Assembly: GCF_900088415.1 (NCBI RefSeq)
Contig: NZ_FLLQ01000001.1
Span: forward strand, 310,001 to 374,000
DNA from: Vibrio mediterranei
GTDB taxonomy: Bacteria > Pseudomonadota > Gammaproteobacteria > Enterobacterales > Vibrionaceae
Direction of reading: 5' to 3'
Length of the DNA stretch: 64,000 nt
Shown here one piece after another: positions 17,853 to 27,688 of the stretch (the first letter of the stretch is position 1; each line of letters begins with the position of its first letter). Made by a program: the position numbers and the translations under genes. A model generated the notes under the pieces. It saw only the letters and a list, made by a program, of their open reading frames with translations. It did not search any database and was not told where the DNA came from.

Positions 17853-17970
17853 TATTATTCCTTTTGAAGATCAATTAGACCCCAGTTTCCTGAGGTCTGA
17901 ATACCGAGTTTACTAAATCTCGTTACTACAACGTTAATGAAATTGTTTCTAAACGTTATTTACGCAAATC

Positions 17971-18714
17971 TTAGAGTTCGGCAAACTCTTCTATAGGTGC
18001 GCGTCCTCTCAGCTCTAGGAAATCCAAGAATTGACGAGCGTTGTAAGTAATAATCTTATCCGTCGGCATTTCAACCGTAGTAAGCAATTCACTGGTCAGT
18101 TCGAATAAACCAATGGTATCGCAAAAATGTGAGTCACTGCCTGTAGTGATGTACCCACCCGCGCGCTTTACTGCTCGAGCGATGTCATAGCAGCGATCCA
18201 CACTTCCGACTCGGCTGTGCCCTCTCAGCGTTGAGTTATTGATCTCTATTGCGACATGATTGGCTGCGGCACAGTCCGCTACGCTTTGAAAATCAAAGTC
18301 AAAGTTCGGATTTCCCAAATGTCCAAGCGCATCCACATTGCCACTTTCAATTGTATTGATGAGCGCTCGAGTGTGGTCCTCCTTAGTAGAAGGTCTAAAC
18401 ACAGGCTCATGAAAGCTGCCAATAATCCAATCAAGTGCTTTGTATGACGTGGGATGTACATCAATGTCCCCATTCACATTAAGAATATTTGCCTCTACAC
18501 CGCGAATAATAGCAACGTCAGATAGAAACCTTGGGATAACACGTTGGTTGGAGAAAAACCAAAAGTGAGGGGCACCTGGCATTGAATCAGCATGATCTGT
18601 AGTACACAGGACTTTTAATCCATGTTCTTTTGCCGCTTTAGCATTTTCAATAATGGTGCTGTAGGCATGCCCACTTGCATAAGTATGAGTATGCGTATCT
18701 ACCTCAAATTTCAT
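17971..18714 (-). CDS. PHP-domain phosphatase, YcdX family
   Basis: The 247-residue cytosolic metalloenzyme has the PHP motifs in order: [16 protein letters not shown] (I), CTTDHAD (II), GSFHEPVF (III) and [12 protein letters not shown] (IV). Length and motif spacing match the trinuclear-zinc YcdX phosphatases, whose natural substrate is poorly known. The start follows a good AGGAG. It is a single gene. Confidence 0.92.
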   Translation of the reverse strand: MKFEVDTHTHTYASGHAYSTIIENAKAAKEHGLKVLCTTDHADSMPGAPHFWFFSNQRVIPRFLSDVAIIRGVEANILNVNGDIDVHPTSYKALDWIIGSFHEPVFRPSTKEDHTRALINTIESGNVDALGHLGNPNFDFDFQSVADCAAANHVAIEINNSTLRGHSRVGSVDRCYDIARAVKRAGGYITTGSDSHFCDTIGLFELTSELLTTVEMPTDKIITYNARQFLDFLELRGRAPIEEFAEL

Positions 18715-18811
18715 TGTTATCTCCTCTATTGCTATTAAGCCTCTATTATCAGCGGAAAGTGTGGCACTTTAACGACAGCGAATATCGATTGCTCGCATAA
18801 CGTAAATCGTC

Positions 18812-19288
18812 TTAGAAAAAATCGATACCGCCACGTCCGCTATTAGGGTCTTTTGATTTAGAGCGCGCTTTATTCGGCTCAGTAGATTTCTTTTTCTGTT
18901 TAGCCGATTGCTCTTTCGTCTTTTTTTGCTGCTTGTTCTGCTTTTTTTGTTTTGACGAAGGCGCTGCTACCTCTGGCTGTTTAGATTGCAGTTGTTTTCT
19001 TTCCTCAGTTTCAACAGGCGGTTTGTCACATACAACGACATAATATTCTTGGTTAAACTCAAAGAAGTCACCATCATACATTTTGCGTCGTTTTCGCGTT
19101 TCTAGCTCGCCATTCACCGCTACATAGCCTTCCGCTATAAAGTGCTTAGCTTCACCGCCGCCTCCAACAAGGTTTGCTACCTTAAATAGTTTGTATAGCT
19201 CGATTGGATGACTTGAAACTTCGATACCAATAGCTTCAATCTCAATGGCATCATCGTCATAGTGTTCGTCGTTGTATTCTTGGCTCAT
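18812..19288 (-). CDS. S4-domain RNA-binding protein with long basic tail
   Basis: The 158-residue protein starts at the ATG at 19288; the frame stays open to 19372 but would run through the terminator of the next gene. An acidic N-terminus leads into a YbcJ/S4-like domain at about residues 15-85 (ELYKLFKVANLVGGGGEAK, EGYVAVNGELETRKRRKMYDGD). A low-complexity Lys/Gln/Ser tail makes up the rest. S4 domains bind structured RNA, often rRNA. E. coli YbcJ is only about 70 residues, so the basic extension is the unusual part. Confidence 0.82.
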   Translation of the reverse strand: MSQEYNDEHYDDDAIEIEAIGIEVSSHPIELYKLFKVANLVGGGGEAKHFIAEGYVAVNGELETRKRRKMYDGDFFEFNQEYYVVVCDKPPVETEERKQLQSKQPEVAAPSSKQKKQNKQQKKTKEQSAKQKKKSTEPNKARSKSKDPNSGRGGIDFF

Positions 19289-19347
19289 AATGTGATTTGA
19301 ATCTAGTATTTTCTCGCATTGTACTGTGTTGTTGACTAGCAAGCCAT

Positions 19348-19370
19348 TAAAAAGCCCCGTAAAACGGGGC
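19348..19370 (-). terminator. Terminator of the LruC operon
   Basis: Stem GCCCCGT / ACGGGGC with a 3-base loop, followed on the minus strand by CTTTTTAA. It lies 23 bases past the stop of the small lipoprotein gene. Confidence 0.88.
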
Positions 19371-19392
19371 AATTCTTATTTTCCTCTTTTTG

Positions 19393-19881
19393 TTACCAAG
19401 CGAGGTTGCTACTACTCGCTGACACCAGTTTCTGAGCAGGTGGGTTGCCATCATACGTCCAGATTTCTACCAAGAACGCATCAACATGTTCTGCCGCTGA
19501 AAAATCGATTTGTGCACTCCCATTATCCAGTGACGTAGAAGCGATTTTACTGTCGTACACTGGAGTGAGTACACCAGAGCCGTCGTCCTCATATTCTGTA
19601 TATACCGAGGCAAATGCTCTACCAGTTACATCATTACTCGCGTCAATGTCCAATGAATAATCTTCGATCGGCTTATAGTCTAATGTGTCTGGTATAGACA
19701 GGTCATCCATTGTTCTTGTTACAGAAACTGTAACCGGAGGTGGTGCGGGAGCAGGCTCAGGGGCTGCCTCGGTAGTATTCCCCGTAGAGCCTCCACCTGA
19801 AGAGTCACCGCCACCACCACCGCCTCCACAGGCAGTGAGTGTTCCGAAGGCAATAAGTAAAGCTATATATTTGGTATTCAT
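19393..19881 (-). CDS. Glycine-rich lipoprotein, function unknown
   Basis: The 162-residue product has a signal peptide with lipobox LTAC (Cys18), directly followed by a run of seven Gly and a Gly/Ser and Ala/Pro linker to about residue 50. The C-terminal 110 residues are beta-rich and acidic (DDLSIPDTLDYKPIEDYSL, QIDFSAAEHVDAFLVEIW) and have no family I recognise. Its gene follows the LruC gene by nine bases, so the two are co-expressed and the proteins may interact at the cell surface. Confidence 0.8.
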   Translation of the reverse strand: MNTKYIALLIAFGTLTACGGGGGGGDSSGGGSTGNTTEAAPEPAPAPPPVTVSVTRTMDDLSIPDTLDYKPIEDYSLDIDASNDVTGRAFASVYTEYEDDGSGVLTPVYDSKIASTSLDNGSAQIDFSAAEHVDAFLVEIWTYDGNPPAQKLVSASSSNLAW

Positions 19882-19890
19882 AATCTTCTC

Positions 19891-22041
19891 CTAAGGAACG
19901 TAACATTTACCGGGGGTAGCATATTGCGATTCAAACCAGTTTTGAGCACTCTCTCCGGATGACTCTGCGTAGGTCGCAAATTGAGGATACGCAACAACTA
20001 AATCGATATACTCCAGTGGCCACTCCCACTCATCATTGATTAACAGCGCCCAAGGTAGATTCTCTGCTGTCTTAAAGTACACACCAGTGTTTGAATTGCT
20101 AACATCAACGCCTAACCCAGCGAACATATCTGCATCAAATTGTTCAGTTGGTTCGTAGTTAGGTAGGTGAACCTCCCATTTACGTCCTGGTTCAGTATAC
20201 CCATCTCCATGATACGTATTGTCTGTTGCGAAGATGAAAGGGTCATACGGCATAGCCATTAGCCCCGTTGTAGTGCCGCTATTGTAGTTAACGTGAACAG
20301 TAAAGTTGAGTTGTACATCTTCTTGCTCAGCACATGAAGACAAGGTCCTATGGAAATCACAACCATCAACTTTAAATGTTGACGTATCGTTTGTGATGAC
20401 AATAATCGCTTCATTAGAAATCAGCTCTAATCCACTTGAAGCTAATGTCTCTCCGTTTTGAATTTGACGAGTGGTCGCGCTATCAATATCGTCACGGTTG
20501 ACACCTTTAAGTCGGATAGCAAAGCCATTATGGTAAGATGCACCCACTGCCCCTAAGTAACCATCGATTTTGGATTTAACTACTTGGTCATTTTTAAGAA
20601 TCTCCGTGACGCGGTAACGAACAACAACATCGTTCATGTCATAATCGGTGGTATAAGGCCAGTTATCTTCAAAGGCAACGGTGGCATAACCGGTAGCATT
20701 TGGATAATAGCGAACTGTGATGCCATCTCCGGTAACCGTGAGAGCATGATCCTCTATTTCACCACTCGTTGAACCACCAAAGTAATTTAGCCCTGTTTGT
20801 TGGCTAAAGCGGAAACGACTCCAAGTCGTACCCACCGTTGCATTAATATCAGCAGTAAAGACTAGATCGTTGTTTCCCGCAGACAGCGATTCATCGGTGA
20901 AAACCTGCTCCCCAGCATCCGCAAAGTCACCATCTTGGTTCCAATCTATCCATGCAGACAGATATCCAGAGGTGGAAGCATTAACCCTAACAATACTGTC
21001 GAGTCCTGGTTCAACCGCAGTGACAAATCCCACACCGTTTTCATCATCAGTGCCTATTTCATCATCCGCTAAATTGTTGTAACGTCCATCTTGTTCACCA
21101 TCTGGTTCCCCACTTCCTAACCATGTACTACCGTCGAGCTCATGTCGTGGGCCATTGTCAGCAAGCTTTGTTGAGTAACTTTCCGGAGCATCACCAAAAT
21201 CAATGTTAGAGTCTTCATCTATCACTGGTGCGTTCGCACATCGAGCGCCATCGTTTTGGTTCGAATTTGGACCATCGGCAAATTTGACAGCCGGAACTAT
21301 GCCCGCAGCTATGTTTGCGGCATTACCTGGTGAAAGGTCAATGCGATAGATCTGACCATCTTGATTTCTCGACACATAATAATAGCCATCTACATCGAAG
21401 TACCCTGCACCAAACGTACCCGTTTCGCCAGTATCACCAATATAAGTTTCCTGACCTGTGCTAGCGTTAAACGAATATAAAGCACCCGAGCCGTTATCTA
21501 CGCCATATAGCTTACCGTCGCTTGGATGGAAGGCGAAGTCAGTGAGATTTACTACCGCACGCGTCGTCACTCGATTAACCGGTAAAACCGCACTACTATC
21601 ACTCGCAAGCGGTGAAATATCGATAGTAAAAAGTCCTTTTCCTTTTCTATATAGGTAATAAACACTTTCATAGACATCACCAACATAAAAAGTATGGTCA
21701 GTTGGTAAACCCGATGTATTTACTACTTCTGCCTGGAAGTCGCTCCCTAAACGAACGATCCGCTTATTGCTAGTGTCATAGCCATAGATATAACGGTTAT
21801 CAAAGTCAAAGCCCACACCATTAATGTTCACATTCATACCAGTATCGCTTTGCAATAGACTAGTCGAACCCGTGACAAGGTTTACACCATAGACTTGAAC
21901 TGGATTTGATTGAAAAAGATAGGCTTTGCTTGGACACGTATCAAACGGCGCAGCGTTGTTGGTCGCACTGAATAAAGCTCCACTTAGAGCCAAGGATGCC
22001 ATCAGTCGTTTTGAGCCTTGTGGTAACATCTGTTTTTTCAT
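19891..22041 (-). CDS. LruC-domain protein with GEVED domain, secreted
   Basis: The 716-residue exported protein has an N-terminal signal (to about residue 30). A propeller-like region at about 40-270 repeats patterns such as YGVDNGSGALYSFNASTGQ and DVDGYYYVSRNQDGQIYRID. A GEVED domain lies at about 280-435 (DFGDAPESY, LSAWIDWNQDGDFADAGEQ, GEIEDHALTV). The C-terminal LruC domain spans about 440-700 (TVAFEDNWPYTTDYDMNDVV, GFAIRLKGV). Acidic DxDxD-like loops suggest calcium binding. The LruC family is named from a Leptospira outer-membrane antigen and its function is unknown. It is the first gene of a two-gene operon with a lipoprotein. Confidence 0.88.
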   Translation of the reverse strand: MKKQMLPQGSKRLMASLALSGALFSATNNAAPFDTCPSKAYLFQSNPVQVYGVNLVTGSTSLLQSDTGMNVNINGVGFDFDNRYIYGYDTSNKRIVRLGSDFQAEVVNTSGLPTDHTFYVGDVYESVYYLYRKGKGLFTIDISPLASDSSAVLPVNRVTTRAVVNLTDFAFHPSDGKLYGVDNGSGALYSFNASTGQETYIGDTGETGTFGAGYFDVDGYYYVSRNQDGQIYRIDLSPGNAANIAAGIVPAVKFADGPNSNQNDGARCANAPVIDEDSNIDFGDAPESYSTKLADNGPRHELDGSTWLGSGEPDGEQDGRYNNLADDEIGTDDENGVGFVTAVEPGLDSIVRVNASTSGYLSAWIDWNQDGDFADAGEQVFTDESLSAGNNDLVFTADINATVGTTWSRFRFSQQTGLNYFGGSTSGEIEDHALTVTGDGITVRYYPNATGYATVAFEDNWPYTTDYDMNDVVVRYRVTEILKNDQVVKSKIDGYLGAVGASYHNGFAIRLKGVNRDDIDSATTRQIQNGETLASSGLELISNEAIIVITNDTSTFKVDGCDFHRTLSSCAEQEDVQLNFTVHVNYNSGTTTGLMAMPYDPFIFATDNTYHGDGYTEPGRKWEVHLPNYEPTEQFDADMFAGLGVDVSNSNTGVYFKTAENLPWALLINDEWEWPLEYIDLVVAYPQFATYAESSGESAQNWFESQYATPGKCYVP

Positions 22042-22166
22042 CTGCTGTTCCCTGCTTATGAATGACTAATCAGATTTCTACAAAACTCATGCCATATATT
22101 TAATACAAATATTTCAGGTAGTTAAGGTTACTATTGAATCTATTTTCAATCTGCAATTCAATTTGG

Positions 22167-23102
22167 CTAACCTGCGAAGGAAGACTTTTCTTTATGAGAA
22201 ATAATGACCTTTTGGGACGGAAGCACCGTTGTTATAACACTGGTCATAACAATGAGCATTAAACCTAGTAACTGCGTGTAACTGAAATCAACATCAAACG
22301 CAAGCAATTGCCATAAGGCTGTGAAAGCCAGATTGCTATAGATTAAAGGTGCTAATTGGGAATTGCTATCAGCAGTTGAATAGGCTTTGTGTCGCGAAAC
22401 CTGCGTGTTGATAATCAGTAGTGCCATAATCGCCAAAGCCAAAAGTACCCCAGTATTTACAGCATTGTCGTTGAAAATACTTTGAGGAGAAGGCCAATGA
22501 GAAAACATCACCATCGGTAGTAGAATTAAACTAGCAATACCAAATGTCCACGCATTGGTTTCTAAACCTGACATTTCCGTTTTTGATGCTTTATAAAGGC
22601 TCAACTGAGAACCAGCATTAAAGAAACCCGCCAAAAGACCGACCAAGAGTTCAGGCTTGATAACAAACCCACTACCATTATTGGCCAACATTACCACTCC
22701 GATAAACGTCATCAACAGCGCTACGATTGTTGAACGATGAAGTTTAATATTGAAGATTACCTTTTCCAAAACTGCGATAAAAATAGGCCCAGTTCCAAAT
22801 AGAACCACACTTTCTACCAAAGAGAGCTTGTTCAATGCATAGATAAAGCACAATTGGCACGCCCCAATACACAGTGCTCTTACAACGAGTAATTTGGCCA
22901 TGGCAACATTAGGCCTCCTTATCTTAGTGAAAAGCAGTATCGAAAATATGAGAAATGCCGGAAGCGCAAATCGTAAGAACGCCAATGTGGTCACATCGAA
23001 ACTTTCAGACAGATACTTAGTTAGTAATCCAGTGACAGATAAGCTAAGTGTCGACGATAGCATATAGAAAACTGGAGTATGGGTTAGTGTAGTTTTTGCC
23101 AT
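22167..23102 (-). CDS. EamA/DMT-family transporter
   Basis: The 311-residue inner-membrane protein has ten predicted hydrophobic segments in two repeats, the EamA pattern. Recognisable parts are SLSVTGLLTKYLSESFD, LAFLRFALPAFLIF and VVLFGTGPIFIAVLEKV. Such proteins usually export small metabolites or amino acids; the substrate is unknown. It is divergent from a LysR-type regulator with about 110 bases between them that hold two perfect palindromes, so that regulator probably controls it. Confidence 0.88.
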   Translation of the reverse strand: MAKTTLTHTPVFYMLSSTLSLSVTGLLTKYLSESFDVTTLAFLRFALPAFLIFSILLFTKIRRPNVAMAKLLVVRALCIGACQLCFIYALNKLSLVESVVLFGTGPIFIAVLEKVIFNIKLHRSTIVALLMTFIGVVMLANNGSGFVIKPELLVGLLAGFFNAGSQLSLYKASKTEMSGLETNAWTFGIASLILLPMVMFSHWPSPQSIFNDNAVNTGVLLALAIMALLIINTQVSRHKAYSTADSNSQLAPLIYSNLAFTALWQLLAFDVDFSYTQLLGLMLIVMTSVITTVLPSQKVIISHKEKSSFAG

Positions 23103-23141
23103 GTATTATGCTCACGAAATGTGTCTTTGGGGCTAAATTAT

Positions 23142-23157
23142 AGTGATCGCGATCACT
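23142..23157. promoter_or_regulatory. Perfect 16-bp palindrome, CRP-like
   Basis: AGTGATCGCGATCACT keeps the CRP half-site spacing (GTGA-N8-TCAC). It lies in the divergent promoter of the EamA transporter and LysR genes. Confidence 0.6.
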
Positions 23158-23184
23158 GAAAAATACTGAGTAATTATTAATGAT

Positions 23185-23205
23185 TATGTAAGTTTTACTT
23201 ACATA
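23185..23205. promoter_or_regulatory. Palindrome next to the lysR start, candidate LysR operator
   Basis: Perfect inverted repeat TATGTAAGT-TTT-ACTTACATA, ending ten bases before the regulator ATG. LysR proteins usually bind a dyad of this size in the divergent promoter and repress their own gene. Confidence 0.6.
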
Positions 23206-23214
23206 CAGTGATAA

Positions 23215-24114
23215 ATGAATAAATACGTTGCACTCAAGTCCATTTATACATTCGTAGCCGTAGCAGAAACAGGTAGCATGTCCGAAGCGGCACAAAAGCT
23301 ATTCGTAAGCCACTCAGCTGTGAGTCAGTCAATTAAATCCCTAGAAGCGCAACTCGATACTAAGCTGTTTCATCGAATAGGTCGGCGCATAGAGTTAAAT
23401 CAACAAGGCCGCCTTTACTACAAAAAAGTTGCGCCTGCTCTAGAGAAAATTGTTGAAGCTAATGAAGCATTGCTTAACAAAACAGTGACAAATAGGCTTA
23501 CTGTTAACATGGTTAATTCATTAGCTCTTCACTGGTGGATCCCTAGAGTAACCAATCTCCAACATTATGCTCCAAATCTGGATATCCGTATTTCGAATTT
23601 AATTGGCAGTTTTAACCTTGAGAGAGAAGGCGTCGATGTCGCCTTGATTCACGGAAAAACAGACGAATGGCAAGATTACTATTGTGAAAAGCTGGGTGAC
23701 GATGAACTGGTGTTGGTGTGCAGCCCTAACCTACTCGATCAACATACAGTTATATCACTCGACGCTGTGCTGGTGGATTATCCTAGTATTTTGGTCACCA
23801 ACGATAGAAGGAAACACGATTGGGATACATGGTGTAAAACCAATGCTTTAACACTCCCTAGATACCATAATCACCTGATTTTTAATGCTTCTGTACAGGC
23901 TATTCATGCCGCAATCAGAGGCTTAGGCATACTTGTCACTCACCGTTTGTTTATTAAAGATGAAGTGGAACAAGGACTGCTGGTAGAGCTTGGTTCCCCC
24001 ACGCCAAATCCGTATCAAGCGTTCTATTTTGCGTGTTCTCCAAAGAGCTTGAAATACGAAAGTGTTATTACCCTCAGGCGATGGCTACATACCGAGTTCG
24101 GCCAAAAAGAGTAG
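23215..24114 (+). CDS. LysR-family transcriptional regulator
   Basis: The 299-residue regulator has a winged HTH at residues 1-65 (VAVAETGSMSEAAQKLFVSH, SAVSQSIKSLEAQLDTKLF) and a periplasmic-binding-like effector domain at about 90-295. The C-terminal domain resembles the GcvA-type group (DVALIHGKTDEW). It is divergent from the EamA transporter gene, a common regulator-exporter layout. The effector is unknown. Confidence 0.9.
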   Translation: MNKYVALKSIYTFVAVAETGSMSEAAQKLFVSHSAVSQSIKSLEAQLDTKLFHRIGRRIELNQQGRLYYKKVAPALEKIVEANEALLNKTVTNRLTVNMVNSLALHWWIPRVTNLQHYAPNLDIRISNLIGSFNLEREGVDVALIHGKTDEWQDYYCEKLGDDELVLVCSPNLLDQHTVISLDAVLVDYPSILVTNDRRKHDWDTWCKTNALTLPRYHNHLIFNASVQAIHAAIRGLGILVTHRLFIKDEVEQGLLVELGSPTPNPYQAFYFACSPKSLKYESVITLRRWLHTEFGQKE

Positions 24115-24249
24115 ACAATAAAGGCGTTTCTCCACCTACTATTCAAGAACATCACGACAAAAACTTCGCTCACCACTTGAATGCAGGGCTTTACTATCTC
24201 GTTGAACCTCCTACAATGTGCACAAATTTCAAAATATAGGTTTTCACTC

Positions 24250-25188
24250 ATGTCTATCCAATGGTTTCCAGGCCACATGCACAAGGCTCGCAAAGAAATC
24301 GAAGAAGTCATCCCACAAATAGATGTCATTATTGAAGTGCTTGACGCACGTATTCCATTTAGTAGTGAAAACCCTATGATTTCTCAACTCCGTGGCGACA
24401 AACCTGTCGTCAAAGTGTTGAATAAACGTGATCTGGCGGATCCAGAAAAGACGGAACTTTGGATCGAGCACCTAGAGAAAGAGCAAGGTGTTAAGGCAAT
24501 GGCCATCACCACATCTAATACTCAAGAAGTGCACAAAATTCTTGAGCTTTGTCGAAAGCTCGCGCCACACCGCGAAGAGATTGGTAAAAACATTCGCACG
24601 ATGATCATGGGAATCCCAAATGTTGGTAAGTCAACTATCATCAACACTCTTGCAGGTAGAACCATCGCTGTGACCGGCAACCAACCAGCGGTTACTCGTC
24701 GTCAACAAAGAATCAACTTGCAAAACGGTATCGTTCTTTCTGATACTCCGGGGATTTTATGGCCAAAAGTAGAAAACCCTCATAGTGGTTTTAGATTAGC
24801 GGCTACTGGCGCAGTAAAAGATACCGCTATCGAATACGATGAAGTTGCTTTCTACACCGTGGAGTATATGGCGGCTCAGTATCCAGAGCGTCTAAAAGAA
24901 CGTTATCAGATCGACGAAGAGCTTCCAGAATCTGATTTAGAACTTATGGAGCTAATTGGTCGTAAACGCGGTGCTTTACAATCTGGTGGCCGTGTGAATC
25001 TTCACAAAGCCTCTGAAATTCTACTTCACGAATTGCGGAACGGTACTCTAGGTCAGGTCACCCTTGAATTGCCTGAAATGATTACTGAAGAGCTCGTACA
25101 AGTTGAAATAGAAGCTACACGAAAAGCAGAAGAGAAAGCAAAACGTAAAGAAGAGCGCCGTAAACGTTATCTAAAGAACAAACGTTAA
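24250..25188 (+). CDS. ylqF: Ribosome biogenesis GTPase YlqF
   Basis: The 312-residue GTPase has the circularly permuted motif order of the YlqF/RbgA family: G4 NKRD first, then G1 GIPNVGKST, then G3 DTPG. The N-terminal IQWFPGHMHKARKEI is the family signature, which fixes the start at the ATG at 24250 rather than upstream in the open frame. In Bacillus the homologue helps late 50S assembly. The C-terminus is a basic helix rich in Lys, Arg and Glu. Confidence 0.95.
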   Translation: MSIQWFPGHMHKARKEIEEVIPQIDVIIEVLDARIPFSSENPMISQLRGDKPVVKVLNKRDLADPEKTELWIEHLEKEQGVKAMAITTSNTQEVHKILELCRKLAPHREEIGKNIRTMIMGIPNVGKSTIINTLAGRTIAVTGNQPAVTRRQQRINLQNGIVLSDTPGILWPKVENPHSGFRLAATGAVKDTAIEYDEVAFYTVEYMAAQYPERLKERYQIDEELPESDLELMELIGRKRGALQSGGRVNLHKASEILLHELRNGTLGQVTLELPEMITEELVQVEIEATRKAEEKAKRKEERRKRYLKNKR

Positions 25189-25207
25189 TCCCGCACCTCT
25201 TGCGATT

Positions 25208-25236
25208 AGGGAGAACGAATGTCGCTCGTTCTTCCT
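25208..25236 (+). terminator. Hairpin after ylqF, possible terminator
   Basis: Eleven-pair stem AGGGAGAACGA / TCGTTCTTCCT (one G-U) with a 7-base loop, 20 bases past the stop. There is no T-run after it, so intrinsic termination is uncertain. Confidence 0.5.
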
Positions 25237-25307
25237 AGAAAACAGTCATTTATAAGACACAGTAGTTTCTGCTAGAATAACGGTTTTATCAGATACAGCA
25301 TTCTATT

Positions 25308-27479
25308 GTGAGCATTCTTGGTCAACTTCGCCTTCAATGGGCCAATAAAACCTTTAACTACAGTGTGTTAATGCTCATAGCGCTATTAGGCGTTGTGATT
25401 CCAGCTTGGTACTTCGAGCAACACACATGGGTTACACCATTAATTCTCGGCGTCATCGCCGCTGCGCTAGCCGAAACTGACGACAATTTCTTCGGGCGCA
25501 TTAAAGCCATCACCCTTACCCTCATTTGCTTTGCAATTGCCGCATTTTCTATTGAGATTCTATTTAACATACCTTGGTTGTTTGCGATTGGACTTTTTTG
25601 TTCAACGTTCCTGTTCATTATTCTCGGTGCCATCGGTCCTCGCTATTCTAGTATCGCATTCGGCTCATTGTTAATCGCCATCTACACCATGCTCGGAGCT
25701 CATGAAAGTACGAACATCTGGTTCCAGCCGTTGTTACTACTAGGTGGTGCGAGTTGGTACTACTTAGTCTCTATTATCTGGAATAGTTTCTGGCCAATGC
25801 AGCCTGTTCAACAAAGTCTCTCTAACGTGTTCAACGAGTTGAGTTTATACCTAGATGCCAAAAGAAACTTATTCCACCCTACTTTAAACCTTATTCCGCA
25901 GCCGCATCGCTTAAAAGAAGCCAGCCTTAATGCATGTACCGTCTTTGCGCTCAACGCTTGCAAGTCAACGTTATTAAACCGCTCTCGACGTGGTCACGTC
26001 GATGGGCCAAGTGATCGCTTTTTGCAGGTTTACTTTATCGCGCAAGACATTCATGAGCGCGTAAGTTCAAGTCACTATCGTTATCAAGAACTAGCAACAC
26101 AATTTTCGCATTCTGATGTCCTGTTTCGTTTTAAGCATGTCTTAGAAATGCAGGCAAAAGCCTGTAAAGAGATCGCCTTTGCACTTAAGCTGGGGAAAAA
26201 GTACTCTCACAGCAATGACTCCATTAAAGCGTTAGTCGAATTACAAGATTCAATTGAGTATCTAGAACAACAAAACAACCCCGAATGGTCACCTTTGTTA
26301 GTTCAGCTCAACTATCTGTTTAATAACTTGGCAACTGTAGAAAAGCTGCTTAGTAACGTCAGCAATCCAGATAGTAACTTTTTGGAAGACGGAATACTGG
26401 ACGACACCAACCCACACACGTTCACAGCGATGTGGAATCGAATCAAAGCAAGTATGTCGAAGGAGTCGATTCTTTTTCGACATGCCGTTCGCCTATCAAT
26501 AGCGTTGACCATTGGCTACGGCATCATTCAGGGTTTCGATCTCGATCGAGGGTATTGGATCTTACTAACGACACTATTTGTATGCCAACCAAACTACAGC
26601 GCAACACGTCAAAAGCTCTCCGCGCGAATTGCAGGTACCCTTGTGGGGTTATTTGTTGGCGTCCCTTTACTTACTCTTTTCCCTTCTCCAGAGAGCCAAT
26701 TATTCCTGATTGTTCTTTCTGGTGTCATGTTCTTTGCATTTAGAATCAACAATTACGGATACGCTACTGGCTTTATCACCGTACTTGTACTGCTGTGTTT
26801 TCACCAGCTTGGTGAAGGTTATGCCGTAGTATTGCCACGGCTGATGGACACACTTATCGGCTGTGCTCTAGCAGTAAGTGCCGTCTACTTTATTCTCCCG
26901 GATTGGGAGTCGAAACGCATGCATAAGATCATGGCGAATTCGCTGAGGACAAATCGAAAGTATCTAATGCAGATCATCGGCCAATATCGCCTGGGTAAAA
27001 AAGACGATTTGAATTATCGCATCGCAAGGCGCGATGCTCATAATGCCGATGCTAATCTTTCTACCGCGATTTCAAATATGTTGGCGGAGCCAGGGCGTTA
27101 TCAAGTGGATACCGATAGGAGCTTCAGATTCCTAACATTAAGTCATGCGCTTCTCAGTTATGTGTCTGCTTTGGGGGCTCATAGGCAACGACTAGAGGAT
27201 GAATCAATTCACCTTCTCGTACTAGAGGCACATAGAACCATAAACCATCATATTGAGTTATTGGAAAATCAACTTGAAGGAACGGGGGATGAAAATAACG
27301 TTACTACTGTTGATCAGTTTGATATACACCGCAGGTTAATAGAGTGGCGCGATGAAGATGATCGTTCGGCTCGCATGGTGTTGCAACAATTGCACTTAAT
27401 CTATCGAATGTTGCCCGAATTTCATGCGTTAACTGACACTCTAACCCAACCACACAGTGAGAGTTTCAAACAAGTTTAG
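25308..27479 (+). CDS. yccS: YccS-family inner-membrane protein (FUSC-type)
   Basis: The 723-residue protein has two blocks of about five to six membrane segments (about residues 15-160 and 390-540), each followed by a large cytoplasmic domain. This is the YccS/YhfK arrangement related to fusaric-acid resistance and aromatic-acid efflux proteins. The repeat YWILLTTLFVCQPNYSATRQ and the following GTLVGLFVGVP are typical. The start is GTG at 25308 with a weak ribosome binding site. The function is not established. Confidence 0.9.
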   Translation: MSILGQLRLQWANKTFNYSVLMLIALLGVVIPAWYFEQHTWVTPLILGVIAAALAETDDNFFGRIKAITLTLICFAIAAFSIEILFNIPWLFAIGLFCSTFLFIILGAIGPRYSSIAFGSLLIAIYTMLGAHESTNIWFQPLLLLGGASWYYLVSIIWNSFWPMQPVQQSLSNVFNELSLYLDAKRNLFHPTLNLIPQPHRLKEASLNACTVFALNACKSTLLNRSRRGHVDGPSDRFLQVYFIAQDIHERVSSSHYRYQELATQFSHSDVLFRFKHVLEMQAKACKEIAFALKLGKKYSHSNDSIKALVELQDSIEYLEQQNNPEWSPLLVQLNYLFNNLATVEKLLSNVSNPDSNFLEDGILDDTNPHTFTAMWNRIKASMSKESILFRHAVRLSIALTIGYGIIQGFDLDRGYWILLTTLFVCQPNYSATRQKLSARIAGTLVGLFVGVPLLTLFPSPESQLFLIVLSGVMFFAFRINNYGYATGFITVLVLLCFHQLGEGYAVVLPRLMDTLIGCALAVSAVYFILPDWESKRMHKIMANSLRTNRKYLMQIIGQYRLGKKDDLNYRIARRDAHNADANLSTAISNMLAEPGRYQVDTDRSFRFLTLSHALLSYVSALGAHRQRLEDESIHLLVLEAHRTINHHIELLENQLEGTGDENNVTTVDQFDIHRRLIEWRDEDDRSARMVLQQLHLIYRMLPEFHALTDTLTQPHSESFKQV

Positions 27480-27500
27480 GTCTCACCGCTCCCCACCATT

Positions 27501-27537
27501 CAGGTTGCTTCAAATAATTGTAAGCGAAAGCAACCTG
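27501..27537. repeat. Inverted repeat downstream of yccS
   Basis: Arms CAGGTTGCTT / AAGCAACCTG, 17-base loop, 22 bases past the stop. No T-run follows. A smaller repeat AACAGTT / AACTGTT follows at 27545-27563. It may protect the mRNA end or act with Rho. Confidence 0.5.
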
Positions 27538-27688
27538 ACTATTCTAACAGTTCAATTAACTGTTCCTTACAATACTCGGACAAATTCTCATCAGTTCAAC
27601 GATAGATTAAACATCAACGCCATATTACGATGTGAAGATGAACGGAACTCAGACTGCTTTACTCAACAATTTAAATAAAGGTCATAAA

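Noticed and set aside
27457..27678. Reading frame across the end of yccS and the following hairpins
   Set aside because: No start signal; the peptide is low complexity and overlaps an inverted repeat.
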